Origin: Streptomyces sp. NBC_01429
Lineage (GTDB): Bacteria > Actinomycetota > Actinomycetes > Streptomycetales > Streptomycetaceae
Direction: 5' to 3'
Assembly: GCF_036231945.1 (NCBI RefSeq)
Contig: NZ_CP109599.1
Span: 3,256,501-3,320,500 of the forward strand
DNA: 64,000 nucleotides
Below are positions 1 to 9,449 of the stretch, one piece after another. Both the position numbers and the translations under genes were made by a program. The notes under the pieces were generated by a model. The model saw nothing but the letters and a program-made list of their open reading frames with translations, was not told the origin of the DNA and searched no databases. Within the stretch, counting starts at the first letter, position 1. Each line of letters begins with the position of its first letter.

Positions 1-117
1 CAGCAACGCCGTAACCCCGCCCAGGGCGCCACCGGCGCTCCGGGCGGCGCCAGGCCGCCGGGAGGCGTGCCGATGCAGCCGCAGCGCGGCGGCATGGATC
101 GCGTGGCGGCGCACTGA
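1..117 (+). CDS. C-terminal end of an unidentified protein (partial)
   Basis: The frame is open from the first base of the window to a TGA at 115-117, giving the last 38 residues of a protein that begins upstream. The visible tail is rich in Gly, Pro, Gln and Arg, with a GAPGGARPPGG stretch, and ends in RVAAH. Such low-complexity tails are common on Streptomyces kinases and membrane proteins, but there is no domain here to name. A strong hairpin at 338-377 may end its transcript. Function unknown. Confidence 0.5.
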   Translation, partial: QQRRNPAQGATGAPGGARPPGGVPMQPQRGGMDRVAAH

Positions 118-153
118 CCGACCGTGCGCCGGCGCTTCACCGCGCGAACGAAC

Positions 154-275
154 AACCGCTTCACGGCAGGACCGTTTCGCAGCAGAACCGTTTCACAGCA
201 GGACCTTTTCAACGCAGGACCGTTTCAACGCAGGAACAGCAGGACCGCTTCACAGCACGACCGCACCATCGAACG
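154..275. repeat. Degenerate 16-bp tandem repeat array (about seven units)
   Basis: Between the upstream stop at 117 and scr1 (520 bp without a convincing gene) the motif ACCGTTTCAACGCAGG recurs in register near 154, 171, 187, 203, 219, 244 and 260 with one to four mismatches and a short unit at 235-243. There are no unique spacers, so it is not a CRISPR array. An open frame crosses it, but the period is not a multiple of three and codon use is poor. Confidence 0.7.
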
Positions 276-337
276 ACCGCAGTACAGCGTTCCGCCGCAC
301 TCGCAGTCCCCAGACCCGGTCCGGGAGCCGCACAAGA

Positions 338-377
338 CGCGCGGGGCGGCCGGGCATCCGTCCGGCCGCCCCGCGCG
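338..377. terminator. Perfect 16-bp stem hairpin
   Basis: CGCGCGGGGCGGCCGG (338-353) pairs exactly with 362-377 across an 8-nt loop. There is no U-tract, as is usual in Streptomyces. It probably terminates the gene ending at 117, about 220 bp upstream, or insulates scr1. Confidence 0.55.
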
Positions 378-637
378 TTGCGCGTGGGGCCCCCAGCCCT
401 CTCAGGCGCTCCAGGCGCTCGGAGGGGCCCGGGAGGACGGGCAGGAGGGTGGACGGGACGGCAGGGGCGCCCGGACCGCGCCCGAACCGGCGCCGGGGCG
501 CGTGAACCGGCGTGCGACGAACGGCACAGACCGGCGCATTCACCTCTGTGGTCATTTCCCAGCGCAGTTGGGACCTTTGGTGGCAGTCTGCTGAGCAGTA
601 GATACGTACAGCTACGCAGCCGGAGGTGCAGTTTCCC

Positions 638-1495
638 GTGGCGTCCAACGTCAATCCCACCGTCAGGCGACGCCGATTGGGCCAGGAGTTGCGGCGGCTT
701 CGCGAACTCAAAGGCATGACTGCCGAAGAGGTGGCGGAGCGCCTGCTGGTCTCCCAGTCGAAGATCAGCCGGCTGGAGAACGGTCGCCGTTCCATCAGCC
801 AGCGCGATGTGCGCGACCTCTGCGGGGTGTACGAGGTCGAGGACTCCCGCATCGTCGACTCGCTCATGCAAATGGCCAAGGACTCGCGCCAGCAGGGCTG
901 GTGGCACGCCTTCGGCGACATCCCGTACAGCGTCTACATCGGCCTGGAGACGGACGCGGCCTCGCTGCGCGTGTACGAGCCGCAGGTCGTCCCGGGGCTG
1001 CTCCAGACCCGGGCGTACGCGGAGGCGCTGATCAACGGCGCGCTGCCCGAGTCGGCGGTCCCGGACGTCGAGAAGCGCGTCGGGGTGCGGCTGCGCCGCC
1101 AGGACCGCGTCAACACGCCCGACAACCCGCTCCGGCTCTGGGCCGTGGTCGACGAGGCGGCGCTGCGCCGGGTCGTCGGCAACAAGCAGCTGATGCGGGA
1201 GCAGTTGGAGCACCTCATCGAGCAGTCGCAGCTGCCGCACGTGACCGTGCAGGTGCTGCCCTTCGACATGGGCGCGCACCCCGGGATCACCGGGCACTAC
1301 GCGATTCTGGAATTCCCGGACGCCGCCGACTCCAGCGTGGTCTACATCGAGGGCGTGACGAGCGATCTCTATCTGGAGAAGGCGAATGACGTGCAGCGGT
1401 ACAGCGTGATGTACGAACATTTGCGCGCCCAGGCGCTGAATGTCGATCAAACGCGTACTTTCATCGAGGATATCGTCAAGGATTACGCCCGCTGA
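638..1495 (+). CDS. scr1: XRE-family regulator with DUF5753 domain (Scr1-like)
   Basis: DNA-binding regulator of 285 aa. An N-terminal helix-turn-helix (about residues 10-65, with the core VSQSKISRLENG) is followed by a DUF5753 ligand/partner domain carrying PQVVPGLLQTRAYAEA and the late segment GHYAILEFPD. I start at GTG 638 because GGAGGT at 622-627 lies 10 nt upstream; GTG 626 is in frame but overlaps that site. The DUF397 partner follows at 1769. From memory, the S. coelicolor pair SCO4441/SCO4442 was named Scr1/Scr2 and described as a positive regulator of antibiotic production; the same order here supports orthology. The XRE/DUF5753 call is near certain, the symbol is by synteny. Confidence 0.88.
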   Translation: MASNVNPTVRRRRLGQELRRLRELKGMTAEEVAERLLVSQSKISRLENGRRSISQRDVRDLCGVYEVEDSRIVDSLMQMAKDSRQQGWWHAFGDIPYSVYIGLETDAASLRVYEPQVVPGLLQTRAYAEALINGALPESAVPDVEKRVGVRLRRQDRVNTPDNPLRLWAVVDEAALRRVVGNKQLMREQLEHLIEQSQLPHVTVQVLPFDMGAHPGITGHYAILEFPDAADSSVVYIEGVTSDLYLEKANDVQRYSVMYEHLRAQALNVDQTRTFIEDIVKDYAR

Positions 1496-1768
1496 GGCCG
1501 CCGCCGACGTCCGCACCTGAGGCGGTACCGGCCGGGGGAACGACGAGGCACACCTCCACCCCTTTGGACCGTAATGCCGAATTCATCCCTCTTCGGTCCG
1601 AACAGCGGAGGCAATGTACACCTCAACACACCCTCAGGGAAGGCTCTGCCGGAACAAGCCATCAGTACGAGTGAACGACCGCCCCGCCCATCGAGTGAGG
1701 CGAGTAGCGTCGATCATGCCAGCGAGAAGTTGGCGCTATTTCACATCACTTGCTGAACCGGAGCGAAC

Positions 1769-1978
1769 ATGGCAATTCTTCAGGGCGCTACGGACACGTG
1801 GACGAAGTCCTCGTATTCCGGCGGAAACGGCGCATGCGTAGAGGTCAAGTCCCCCATCGTCCAGGCCATTGCCGTCCGGGATTCGAAGGCCCCCGAAGGG
1901 CCGTCGATCTCCTTCGTCCCCACCTCGTGGAACGCGTTCGTCCAGGAAATGGGCAAGGGCGCCTCCGACCTCGGCTGA
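1769..1978 (+). CDS. scr2: DUF397 small protein (Scr2-like)
   Basis: A 69-aa DUF397 protein showing the family signature WTKSSYSGGNGACVEV near the N terminus and a central AVRDSK, the usual conserved blocks. Proteins of this family normally sit beside an XRE/DUF5753 regulator and modulate it; here the partner ends 273 bp upstream. The spacing is long enough for a separate promoter, so the pair may not be one operon. Start ATG 1769 has GGAG at 1760-1763. An imperfect hairpin at 2017-2057 follows. It has no signal peptide or membrane segment and presumably acts in the cytoplasm. Confidence 0.87.
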   Translation: MAILQGATDTWTKSSYSGGNGACVEVKSPIVQAIAVRDSKAPEGPSISFVPTSWNAFVQEMGKGASDLG

Positions 1979-2016
1979 GGCCGTACCGCCCCAACACCCG
2001 CACCCGCACCACAGAA

Positions 2017-2057
2017 GAGCCCTCTCGACCGGTCCGCCGTCCTGGCCGAGGGGGCTC
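2017..2057 (+). terminator. Imperfect hairpin after scr2
   Basis: GAGCCCTCTCG (2017-2027) pairs with CGAGGGGGCTC (2047-2057) with one mismatch, 39 bp past the scr2 stop. Probable factor-independent terminator without a U-tract. Confidence 0.45.
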
Positions 2058-2266
2058 AGCCATGCCCGCGAGCATGGCCGCGCGCACCGACCGCGAGCAA
2101 GACCCGGACAGGCCAAGAACAGGCAAAGCGGTTCTGCTTTGTGACCCGAGTTCAGGTCCATGACCGGCCATCGCTGCGCGAACCCTTGACCCACCGCCGA
2201 ACCAGGCGATAGATGAAGCACTGACGAAGCGCTCCATGTTCATAAGGCGGAACCCCAGGAGGGGAT

Positions 2267-3871
2267 ATGAACAGCCTGGACTGGACCGTGCTCATCGCGT
2301 ACTTCGGCGTGATGATCGCGATCGGCCTGTGGTCGCACAAGCGTGTGGACAATGTCAGCGACTTCTTCACCGCGGGCGGCAGGATGCCCTGGTGGTTGTC
2401 GGGTATCTCGCATCATATGTCCGGCTACAGCGCGGTGATGTTCACCGGTTACGCGGGCATCGCCTATCTCTACGGCATTACCTCGTTCGTCACCTGGTCC
2501 CTGCCCATCGCGATCGGTATCGGGATCGGCGCGAAGCTCTTCGCGCCCCGGCTCAACCGGCTGCGTTCGCGGCTGCACGTCGCGTCGCCGCTCGAATATC
2601 TCAAGAACCGGTACGACCTGAAGACGCAGCAGGCCCTCGCCTGGTCGGGGCTGTTACTCAAGATCGTGGACGTGGGCGCCAAATGGGCCGCCATCGCCAC
2701 CCTGCTCTCCGTCTTCACCGGAATCTCCCTCAATCAGGGCATCCTCATCACCGGTGTGATCACCGGCATTTACTGCACGGTCGGCGGGCTGTGGGCCGAC
2801 GCGCTCACAGAACTGGGGCAGTTCGTCATCCAGCTCTTCGCCGGCGTCGCCATGCTCATCGCCGTCATGGGCAAGCTCGGCGGCTTCAGCGCCCTGTGGA
2901 CGGTCTGGGACAAGCTCCCCGACGGTCACGCGGAGCCGACGGCGGGCCCGTACACCGTCACGTTCCTGCTGGCGTTCCTCTTCATCAAGACCTTCGAGTA
3001 CAACGGCGGCATGTGGAACCAGGCGCAGCGCTACATGGCGACCTCCAGCGCCCGCGAGGCCACCCGCTCGGCCCGGCTCTCGGCGATCCTGTGGCTCGTC
3101 TGGCCGCTGGTGCTGTTCTTCCCGATGTGGTGCGCGCCGCTGCTGGTGACGGCGCAGAAGCCGGACGCGTCGGACTCGTACGCCCTGATGACCGAACAGT
3201 TGCTGCCGCACGGGCTGCTGGGGCTGGTCATCGTCGGCTTCTTCTCGCACACGATGGCGATGTGCTCCTCGGACGCGAACGCCATCTCCGCCGTCTTCAC
3301 CCGGGACATCGCGCCCACGCTGTCCAAGGCGGCGCGCGGCTGGACCGCGCGGGCCGCGCTGCTGGCGGCGCGGCTGTCGACCATCTCGTTCCTGGCGCTG
3401 TCGATGGCGATCGCGACGCAGGTCAACTCGCCGACGTTCAAGGACATCATCACGGTCGTGATCAAGTGGGTGGCGGGGCTGATGGGACCGATCGCGATCC
3501 CGTTCATGCTCGGTCTGCTCAAGACGTTCCGCAGGTCGGGACCGACCGCCGCGCTCACCAGCTGGGCGCTGGGGCTGCTGGCCTTCTGGCTGGTCAACTA
3601 TCCGGTCAACTGGGCCGTGGACGGCGGGGTGCCGCTCCAGTACCAGGTCTCGGTGCCGCTCGCGGTGTCGCTGGTGCTGTACGTCGTGATCGGCTTCCTC
3701 AAGCCGGAGGACACCCCGGATCGCGACGTGCTGCTGGCGCGGATCAACGGGCAGGGCGACGGGGACGGTTCGGGCCTGACGGCGGCCTCGCTGCGGGTGC
3801 CGGCGCAGGCGGAGCCGGGCGACGGCGCGAAGGCGCGGGACGCGGGTGAGGGCCGGGACCAGGGCGCCTGA
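2267..3871 (+). CDS. Sodium:solute symporter family protein
   Basis: A 534-aa polytopic membrane protein of the SSS (SGLT/PutP) family. The N terminus has the family features VLIAYFGVMIAIG, then SDFFTAGGRMPWWLSGIS, and about 13 hydrophobic segments follow. The last 50 residues are a charged Gly/Asp/Ala-rich cytoplasmic tail. The start is fixed by AGGAGG at 2257-2262. The substrate cannot be read from the sequence; the family takes up sugars, amino acids, nucleosides or carboxylates with Na+. Codon 130 is TTA (2654-2656), which needs the bldA tRNA in Streptomyces, so translation should be favoured late in growth. Confidence 0.9.
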   Translation: MNSLDWTVLIAYFGVMIAIGLWSHKRVDNVSDFFTAGGRMPWWLSGISHHMSGYSAVMFTGYAGIAYLYGITSFVTWSLPIAIGIGIGAKLFAPRLNRLRSRLHVASPLEYLKNRYDLKTQQALAWSGLLLKIVDVGAKWAAIATLLSVFTGISLNQGILITGVITGIYCTVGGLWADALTELGQFVIQLFAGVAMLIAVMGKLGGFSALWTVWDKLPDGHAEPTAGPYTVTFLLAFLFIKTFEYNGGMWNQAQRYMATSSAREATRSARLSAILWLVWPLVLFFPMWCAPLLVTAQKPDASDSYALMTEQLLPHGLLGLVIVGFFSHTMAMCSSDANAISAVFTRDIAPTLSKAARGWTARAALLAARLSTISFLALSMAIATQVNSPTFKDIITVVIKWVAGLMGPIAIPFMLGLLKTFRRSGPTAALTSWALGLLAFWLVNYPVNWAVDGGVPLQYQVSVPLAVSLVLYVVIGFLKPEDTPDRDVLLARINGQGDGDGSGLTAASLRVPAQAEPGDGAKARDAGEGRDQGA

Positions 3872-3942
3872 CGGCGTACGCGCGCGCTCGCGCGGCCGGG
3901 GTACGGGTCGACCGGGGGACGGGAGGTGACCGGGGGACGGAC

Positions 3943-5058
3943 TCAGCCGCGCGGGTAGCGCGTCAGCCAGCCCGACACGGTGTCCTCCGGGCCGTGCAGG
4001 GCGCGGCCCTGGGTCATCTCCATCGCGAAGTCGTCGGCGATCTCCAGCACCGTCGACCGGCCCTCCAGCTCCGCCACCCAGGCGGGCGGGAGGGCCGTCT
4101 CGCCGTGCAGGGCGCCGAGCAGCGCCCCGCACAGGGTGCCGGTGGCGGCGGAGGGACCGTCGTGATTGACGGCGAGGCGCAGCCCGTGGCGTACGTCCTC
4201 GGCGACCAGCGCGCAGTAGACGGCCACCGCGAGCGCGGATTCCGCGGTGCGGCCCTCCCCCAGCGACGCGATCGTCTCCGGTCCCGGAATGCCCTGCCGC
4301 ACGACGGCCAGCGCCTGCTGAAGCGCCTCCGAGACGGGCTGGTTCCCCGGCTGCGGGGCGAGCAGGGCGAGGGCGCGCCGTACGCCCGTCTCCAGCGTCT
4401 CGCCGCGCGCCAGCGCGTGCACGATCACGGCGAAGGCGCCGGGCCCCTGGTACGCGCCCGGGGAGCCGTGCGTCTGCACCGCGCACTCCAGGGCCAGCTG
4501 GCCCACCAACTGCGGCTCCCAGCCGACCAGCAGCCCGAACGGCGCGGACCGCACCAGCGCGCCCGGGTCCCGGGCGATGGGGTTCTTGGGCCGGTCGAGG
4601 GAGCCCATGACGTCGTCGCCGAGCCCGGTGAGGGTGGAGATCGTCGGGTCCCTGCGCGCGTACAGCCACTCCTCCTGCGCGAGCCAGCCGATGTCCTTGC
4701 GGCGCAGATCGGGGCCCCAGTCGCGCTGCGTGGCGGCCCAGCGCACATGGGCGCGGTAGACGTCGGTGGGCGGATGCCAGGCGCCGGTGTCCCGGCGGAT
4801 CTGCGCGCGTATCAGCCCGTCCACGGTGAACAGCGTCAGCTGCGTGGCGGCGGTGACCCCGCCCCTGCGGCCGTAGGCGGGTACGAAGTCCACCACGCCG
4901 TCGGTGCCGTACGCGGCCCGCATCTCGTCGAGCGTGAGCGTGGAGACCCCCGCGCCCAGCGCGTCGCCCACGGCGCCGCCGAGCAGACAGCCCCGTACCC
5001 GGCTACGGAAGTCCTGCTGCTCCACACGGCCCCAGATGGCACCGGACGGTGTGCTCAC
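3943..5058 (-). CDS. ADP-ribosylglycohydrolase family protein
   Basis: A 371-aa protein of the ADP-ribosylglycohydrolase (DraG/ARH) fold, which removes ADP-ribose from proteins or small molecules with two metal ions. The N-terminal signature RVRGCLLGGAVGDALGA is clear, and a late NHDGPSAATGTLCGALLGA block supplies the second set of metal-binding Asp/Ser/Thr residues. I choose GTG 5058, preceded by GGGAGGGG, over further upstream in-frame starts that lack a site and conserved sequence. The substrate is unknown. It is monocistronic in appearance, convergent with the symporter and separated from the next minus gene by a strong hairpin at 5266-5305. Confidence 0.88.
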   Translation of the reverse strand: MSTPSGAIWGRVEQQDFRSRVRGCLLGGAVGDALGAGVSTLTLDEMRAAYGTDGVVDFVPAYGRRGGVTAATQLTLFTVDGLIRAQIRRDTGAWHPPTDVYRAHVRWAATQRDWGPDLRRKDIGWLAQEEWLYARRDPTISTLTGLGDDVMGSLDRPKNPIARDPGALVRSAPFGLLVGWEPQLVGQLALECAVQTHGSPGAYQGPGAFAVIVHALARGETLETGVRRALALLAPQPGNQPVSEALQQALAVVRQGIPGPETIASLGEGRTAESALAVAVYCALVAEDVRHGLRLAVNHDGPSAATGTLCGALLGALHGETALPPAWVAELEGRSTVLEIADDFAMEMTQGRALHGPEDTVSGWLTRYPRG

Positions 5059-5265
5059 GCGCCCCTCCCTCACCCTGTGCCTCGCAGCGGCTGCGCAGCA
5101 CTGTAATCGAAGGGGAACAGGGCGTTGAGCGCGGTCTTGGGCGGGCCCGAGGATCACGGAGCCGGTATGGGGGCCCGTCGTCCGGGAGGTCGCATTTGGG
5201 GCGCCGGGACGGAGTGCAAAGGTTCGGTGATGAACGGGTGACGGGGCCGTCACGCCCAGCGAGCG

Positions 5266-5305
5266 GCCTCCGCCCGTCCCGCGCGGCGGCGAGACGGGCG
5301 GAGGC
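5266..5305 (-). terminator. Hairpin downstream of the DUF418 gene
   Basis: GCCTCCGCCCGTC (5266-5278) pairs perfectly with 5293-5305 over a 14-nt loop. It lies 35 bp past the stop of the minus-strand gene ending at 5340, in a 281-bp gap that holds no gene. Confidence 0.6.
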
Positions 5306-5339
5306 GAGTGAAGGCGGGTGAAGACGGGGGCGGCATCGG

Positions 5340-6599
5340 TCAGTCCGACAGCGCGGGCACGGGCGCGTGCTGGGCAGTGGTGTCGCGTCGTACGCGCAGG
5401 GCGGGCCGCTCCAGGTGCGTGGCGGCGCGCAGCAGCCACTCGGCCGGCCCCATCCGGAACCGCCGCAACCACCACGCGCTCCAGGCCAGTTGTACGCCGT
5501 AGATCGCCAGCGCGATGCCCATGACTCCGACGTAAGGCACCCGGCCGACGAGGCCGAGCCCGATCCCCGTGAAGATCAGCACGCAGAGCAGCGACTGACT
5601 CAGGTAGTTGGTCAGCGCCATCCTCCCGGGCCGGGCGAGCACCCCGGCCAGCCGCGCGCCGCGCCCGGTACGGAAGACGCGCAGAAGTGTGGCGACATAC
5701 GCGGCGGTGAGGCAGGGCGCGGTGACGAGGTGCACGGCCCCGGCGAACAGGTTGTCGCCCCCGGCGAAAGTGAGGAACGCCGAGCCCGCCAGTCCCACCG
5801 GGAATCCGATGAGCTGCGCGAGCTTCAGCTTCCCGTCGTGGAGCCCCGCGTCGGCGAACAGCCGCCGCTTGCCGGCGGCCAGCCCCACCAGGAAGGCGGA
5901 GAAGGCCAGCGGCCCCTGGAAGAAGAGGACGAGCGGCAGGGTGGCCCCCAGCGCCGACACCCGCTCACCGATCACCGACCCGACGCCGCCCCGCATCGCC
6001 TCGGTGGCGGCCCGCCCTTCGGCGAGGGACGCGGCGTGTTCGGAGGCGGTGGCGGAGGCTGCGGCGCCGTCGAACAGCGTCGCGAGCACCGCGATCAGCA
6101 GCAGCCCCAGCGCGATCGACCCGGTGATGATCCCCGCCACCCACAGCGCCCGGCGCGGCGCGAGCCCCCGCAGCAGGAAGAGCATGAGCCCGAGCACGGC
6201 GTACGTGACGAGGATGTCGCCGTGGAACAGCAGGACCCCGTTGACGACACCCAGCAGGAACAGCCCGCCGAGCCGCCGCAGGAACAGGGGCCGGAAGTCG
6301 CGGCCACGCGCGCCGGCGGAGTCGACCTGGAGGGTGAAGCTGTAGCCGAAGAGGAACGAGAACAGCAGGTAGGACTTCGCTTCGAAGAGGAACTGGATCA
6401 CCCCCGTGGCCAGCGCGTCGTGCCAGGCACCCCGGGCCGGATCGGGCACCTCCGCCAGGGTGTAACCGCTGGCGAAGAAGCCGATGTTGACCATCAGAAT
6501 GCCGAACAGCGCGACGCCGCGCAGGGCGTCGACATCCATCAGCCGACCGGGCCCGGCACCGGACGACCGCACGGGCCCGCTCTGAGCTGGTGTTGTCAT
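5340..6599 (-). CDS. DUF418 domain membrane protein
   Basis: A 419-aa polytopic membrane protein. The N-terminal RLMDVDALRGVALFGILMVNI is the hallmark of the acyltransferase-3-like/DUF418 group (YeiB-type), with about 9-10 hydrophobic segments and the C-terminal DUF418 region near GRMALTNYLSQSLLC. Biochemical function is unknown for the family. ATG 6599 is preferred over an in-frame ATG 63 bp upstream because the family begins just before the RLMDVDALRG block. The gene follows fbiC on the same strand, but a perfect 19-bp hairpin lies between them, so separate transcription is likely. Confidence 0.88.
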   Translation of the reverse strand: MTTPAQSGPVRSSGAGPGRLMDVDALRGVALFGILMVNIGFFASGYTLAEVPDPARGAWHDALATGVIQFLFEAKSYLLFSFLFGYSFTLQVDSAGARGRDFRPLFLRRLGGLFLLGVVNGVLLFHGDILVTYAVLGLMLFLLRGLAPRRALWVAGIITGSIALGLLLIAVLATLFDGAAASATASEHAASLAEGRAATEAMRGGVGSVIGERVSALGATLPLVLFFQGPLAFSAFLVGLAAGKRRLFADAGLHDGKLKLAQLIGFPVGLAGSAFLTFAGGDNLFAGAVHLVTAPCLTAAYVATLLRVFRTGRGARLAGVLARPGRMALTNYLSQSLLCVLIFTGIGLGLVGRVPYVGVMGIALAIYGVQLAWSAWWLRRFRMGPAEWLLRAATHLERPALRVRRDTTAQHAPVPALSD

Positions 6600-6675
6600 A
6601 CGGACGACCCTACGAACGGGCCTGGGGGCGCGGGTACCCGACGAAAGTATCGCCCGGGGCAACCATCGGCCCCTG

Positions 6676-6721
6676 GACGAGTACGTCCGAAGTCGGGGAC
6701 GAGACTTCGGACGTACTCGTC
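6676..6721 (-). terminator. Perfect 19-bp inverted repeat after fbiC
   Basis: The arms 6676-6694 (GACGAGTACGTCCGAAGTC) and 6703-6721 are exact reverse complements around an 8-nt loop. It begins 8 bp past the fbiC stop and ends about 75 bp before the DUF418 start, so it is best read as the fbiC terminator. Confidence 0.7.
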
Positions 6722-6728
6722 CCGCGCC

Positions 6729-9341
6729 TCACCCCTCGTTGCTCAGCACCGGCAGCAGCTCCGGAAGATGGCCGTCCGAGGCCGAGGCCGCGCGCACCCG
6801 CTCCTCCGGGACCTCGCCGTACAGCGTCGTGCGCGGCTTCGCCGGGCGGCCGGCCGTGTCGGCGATGGCGATGAGGTCCTTGACGGAGCGGTACGAGCCG
6901 TAACTGGAGCCCGCCATGCGGGAGATGGTCTCCTCCATCAGCGTGCCGCCCAGGTCGTTCGCGCCGGAGCGGAGCATCTCGGCGGCGCCCTCGGTGCCCA
7001 GCTTGACCCAGCTGGTCTGGATGTTGGGGATGTGCGGGTGCAGGAGGAGCCGGGCCATGGCCATCACCGCGCGGTTGTCGCGGTCGGTCGGGCCGGGGCG
7101 GGCGATGCCGGCGAGGTAGACGGGGGCGTTGGTGTGGATGAAGGGGAGCGTGACGAACTCGGTGAAGCCGCCCGTCTCCTGCTGGATGCGGGAGAGCGTA
7201 CGGAAGTGGCCGAGCCAGTGGCGCGGCTGGTCGACATGGCCGTACATCATCGTGGAGCTGGAGCGGATGCCCAGCTCGTGGGCCGTCTTGATGACCTCGA
7301 TCCAGGTCGCCGTGGGCAGCTTGCCCTTGGTGAGGATCCAGCGGACCTCGTCGTCCAGGATCTCCGCCGCCGTGCCGGGGATCGAGTCGAGTCCGGCCTC
7401 CTTGGCGGCCGTCAGCCACTCGCGGATCGACAGGCCCGTGCGCGAGGCGCCGTTGACGACCTCCATCGGGGAGAAGGCGTGCACGTGCATGCCGGGGACG
7501 CGCTCCTTCACCGCCCGCGCGATGTCGAAGTACGCCGTACCGGGCAGGTCCGGGTGGATGCCGCCCTGCATGCAGACCTCGGTGGCGCCGACCTCCCACG
7601 CCTGTTCGGCACGGTCGGCGACCTGGCTGAGGGAGAGGGTGTACGCGTCGGCGTCGGTGCGGCGCTGGGCGAAGGCGCAGAAGCGGCAGCCGGTGTAGCA
7701 GACGTTGGTGAAGTTGATGTTGCGCGTGACGATGTACGTGACGTCGTCGCCGACCATGTCCCGGCGCAGCTCGTCGGCGATCCGGGTCAGCGCGTCGAGC
7801 GCCGGGCCGTCCGCGTGGAGCAGGGCCAGGGCCTGGTCGTCGGTGAGCTTCGTCGGGTCGTCGGCGGCCTGGGCGAGGGCCCCCCGTACGTCCGTGTCGA
7901 TCCGGGACGGCACCATGCCGGGGGCCGCCGCCTCGCGCAGCGCCTCCCAGTCGCCGTACACCACGTCGAAGTCGTCGCGCCGGTCCCCCGTGCGGCCCTC
8001 GGTGTCGATCGTGCGGTGCAGATCCGTGCGGCCGGTGGCGGTGAAGCCCTCGTCGGGCTCCTGCCAGGGCAGGCCGGAGGGGTTGACGCCCTCGCGGGCG
8101 AGGCCGGTCTCCGGATCGGCCAGTGCCCGTACGTGCGGCAGCAGCCTCGGGTCGAGCCAGGGCTCGCCGCGCTGGATGAACTCCGGGTAGATGGTGAGCC
8201 GCTCGCGCAGCGCGAAGCCGGACTCGGCGGTCTTCGCGGCCAGTTCGTCGATGTGCGGCCAGGGGCGCTCGGGGTTGACGTGGTCGGGGGTGAGCGGCGA
8301 GACCCCGCCCCAGTCGTCGATGCCCGCGCCGATGAGCAGCGCGTACTCCCCCGCGGCAGGGCCGCTGATGGACGCCGTGACCAGATTGGGCGGTGCCTGG
8401 ATCCGGGCGGAGGGGCCGAGGACGTGCCGGGTCACGGCGATGGCCGCCGCCAGTTCCTCCAGCTCCGCGTCCGGCATGCCGCGCATCGCGGTGTCCGGCT
8501 TGGCGCGGAAGTTCTGGACGATGATCTCCTGGAGGCCGTGGTACGCCCGCTGCACCCGCCGCAGCTCGAAGAGGGCGTCGGCGCGCTCCTCGTACGACTC
8601 CCCGATGCCGATCAGCACGCCCGTGGTGAACGGGACGTTGGAGCGGCCCGCGTCCTCCAGCACCCGCAGCCGGACGGCGGGCTCCTTGTCGGGCGATCCG
8701 TGGTGCGGGCCGCCGGGCTCGGACCAGAGGCGGGTGGCGGTGGTCTCCAGCATCATGCCCATGCTCGGCGCGACCGGCTTCAGCCGCTGGAGGTCGGTCC
8801 AGGACATCACTCCCGGGTTGAGGTGGGGCAGCAGCCCGGTCTCCTCCAGCACCCGGATCGCCATGGCCCGTACATACGCCAGGGTGTCGTCGTATCCCTC
8901 GGCCTCCAGCCACTGCCTGGCCTCGGGCCATCGGTCCTCGGGCCGGTCGCCGAGCGTGAACAGCGCTTCCTTGCAGCCCATTTCCGCGCCCCTGCGGGCG
9001 ATCTCCAGCACTTCGTCGGGCGAGAGGAACATGCCGTGCCCGGCCCGGCGCAGCTTGCCGGGCACGGTGACGAACGTGCAGTAGTGGCACTTGTCCCGGC
9101 ACAGTCGCGTCAGCGGGATGAAGACCTTGCGGGAGTACGTGATGATCCCCGGCCGGCCCGCCGCCGCCAGCCCCGCGTCCCGGACGCGGGCGGCGGACGC
9201 GGCGAGATCGCCGAGGTCGTCACCGCGCGCCTGGAGGAGTACGGCGGCCTCGGCGACGTCCAGGGCGACACCGTCACGGGCGCGCTTGAGAGCACGGCGC
9301 ATGGAGTTGGCGGTCGGTCCTCCGGGCTGCTGATTCGTCAT
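6729..9341 (-). CDS. fbiC: Bifunctional FO synthase FbiC (CofG-CofH fusion)
   Basis: An 870-aa fusion of two radical SAM enzymes that together make 7,8-didemethyl-8-hydroxy-5-deazariboflavin (FO), the chromophore of coenzyme F420, from a ribityl pyrimidine and tyrosine. The CofG half has the [4Fe-4S] motif CRDKCHYC at 81-88; the CofH half has CYTGCRFC at 548-555. Full length matches actinobacterial FbiC. ATG 9341 begins a typical N terminus. A probable F420-dependent oxidoreductase gene lies 1.1 kb upstream on the same strand, separated by an esterase gene. In S. coelicolor I recall fbiC in the same neighbourhood (SCO4429). Confidence 0.96.
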   Translation of the reverse strand: MTNQQPGGPTANSMRRALKRARDGVALDVAEAAVLLQARGDDLGDLAASAARVRDAGLAAAGRPGIITYSRKVFIPLTRLCRDKCHYCTFVTVPGKLRRAGHGMFLSPDEVLEIARRGAEMGCKEALFTLGDRPEDRWPEARQWLEAEGYDDTLAYVRAMAIRVLEETGLLPHLNPGVMSWTDLQRLKPVAPSMGMMLETTATRLWSEPGGPHHGSPDKEPAVRLRVLEDAGRSNVPFTTGVLIGIGESYEERADALFELRRVQRAYHGLQEIIVQNFRAKPDTAMRGMPDAELEELAAAIAVTRHVLGPSARIQAPPNLVTASISGPAAGEYALLIGAGIDDWGGVSPLTPDHVNPERPWPHIDELAAKTAESGFALRERLTIYPEFIQRGEPWLDPRLLPHVRALADPETGLAREGVNPSGLPWQEPDEGFTATGRTDLHRTIDTEGRTGDRRDDFDVVYGDWEALREAAAPGMVPSRIDTDVRGALAQAADDPTKLTDDQALALLHADGPALDALTRIADELRRDMVGDDVTYIVTRNINFTNVCYTGCRFCAFAQRRTDADAYTLSLSQVADRAEQAWEVGATEVCMQGGIHPDLPGTAYFDIARAVKERVPGMHVHAFSPMEVVNGASRTGLSIREWLTAAKEAGLDSIPGTAAEILDDEVRWILTKGKLPTATWIEVIKTAHELGIRSSSTMMYGHVDQPRHWLGHFRTLSRIQQETGGFTEFVTLPFIHTNAPVYLAGIARPGPTDRDNRAVMAMARLLLHPHIPNIQTSWVKLGTEGAAEMLRSGANDLGGTLMEETISRMAGSSYGSYRSVKDLIAIADTAGRPAKPRTTLYGEVPEERVRAASASDGHLPELLPVLSNEG

Positions 9342-9402
9342 GAATCGAGCATACGAGCGCGTCCGGGGATCTTGGGGGCACGCAGGGGGGTGGCAAAGCT
9401 CT

Positions 9403-9428
9403 CTCTCCTGTCAGGAATGACGGGAGAG
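9403..9428 (-). terminator. Small hairpin after the GDSL hydrolase gene
   Basis: CTCTCCTGTCA (9403-9413) pairs with TGACGGGAGAG (9418-9428) with one mismatch over a 4-nt loop, about 20 bp past the stop of the gene ending at 9450. Possible terminator or processing site. Confidence 0.35.
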
Positions 9429-9449
9429 GGTTCCCGCCGCCGTCGGACG

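Noticed and set aside
154..275. CRISPR array
   Set aside because: Units are contiguous and degenerate, with no unique spacers and no cas genes in the window.
1496..1768. Small gene between scr1 and scr2
   Set aside because: Short frames here have weak codon bias and no ribosome site; the gap is better read as a promoter region.
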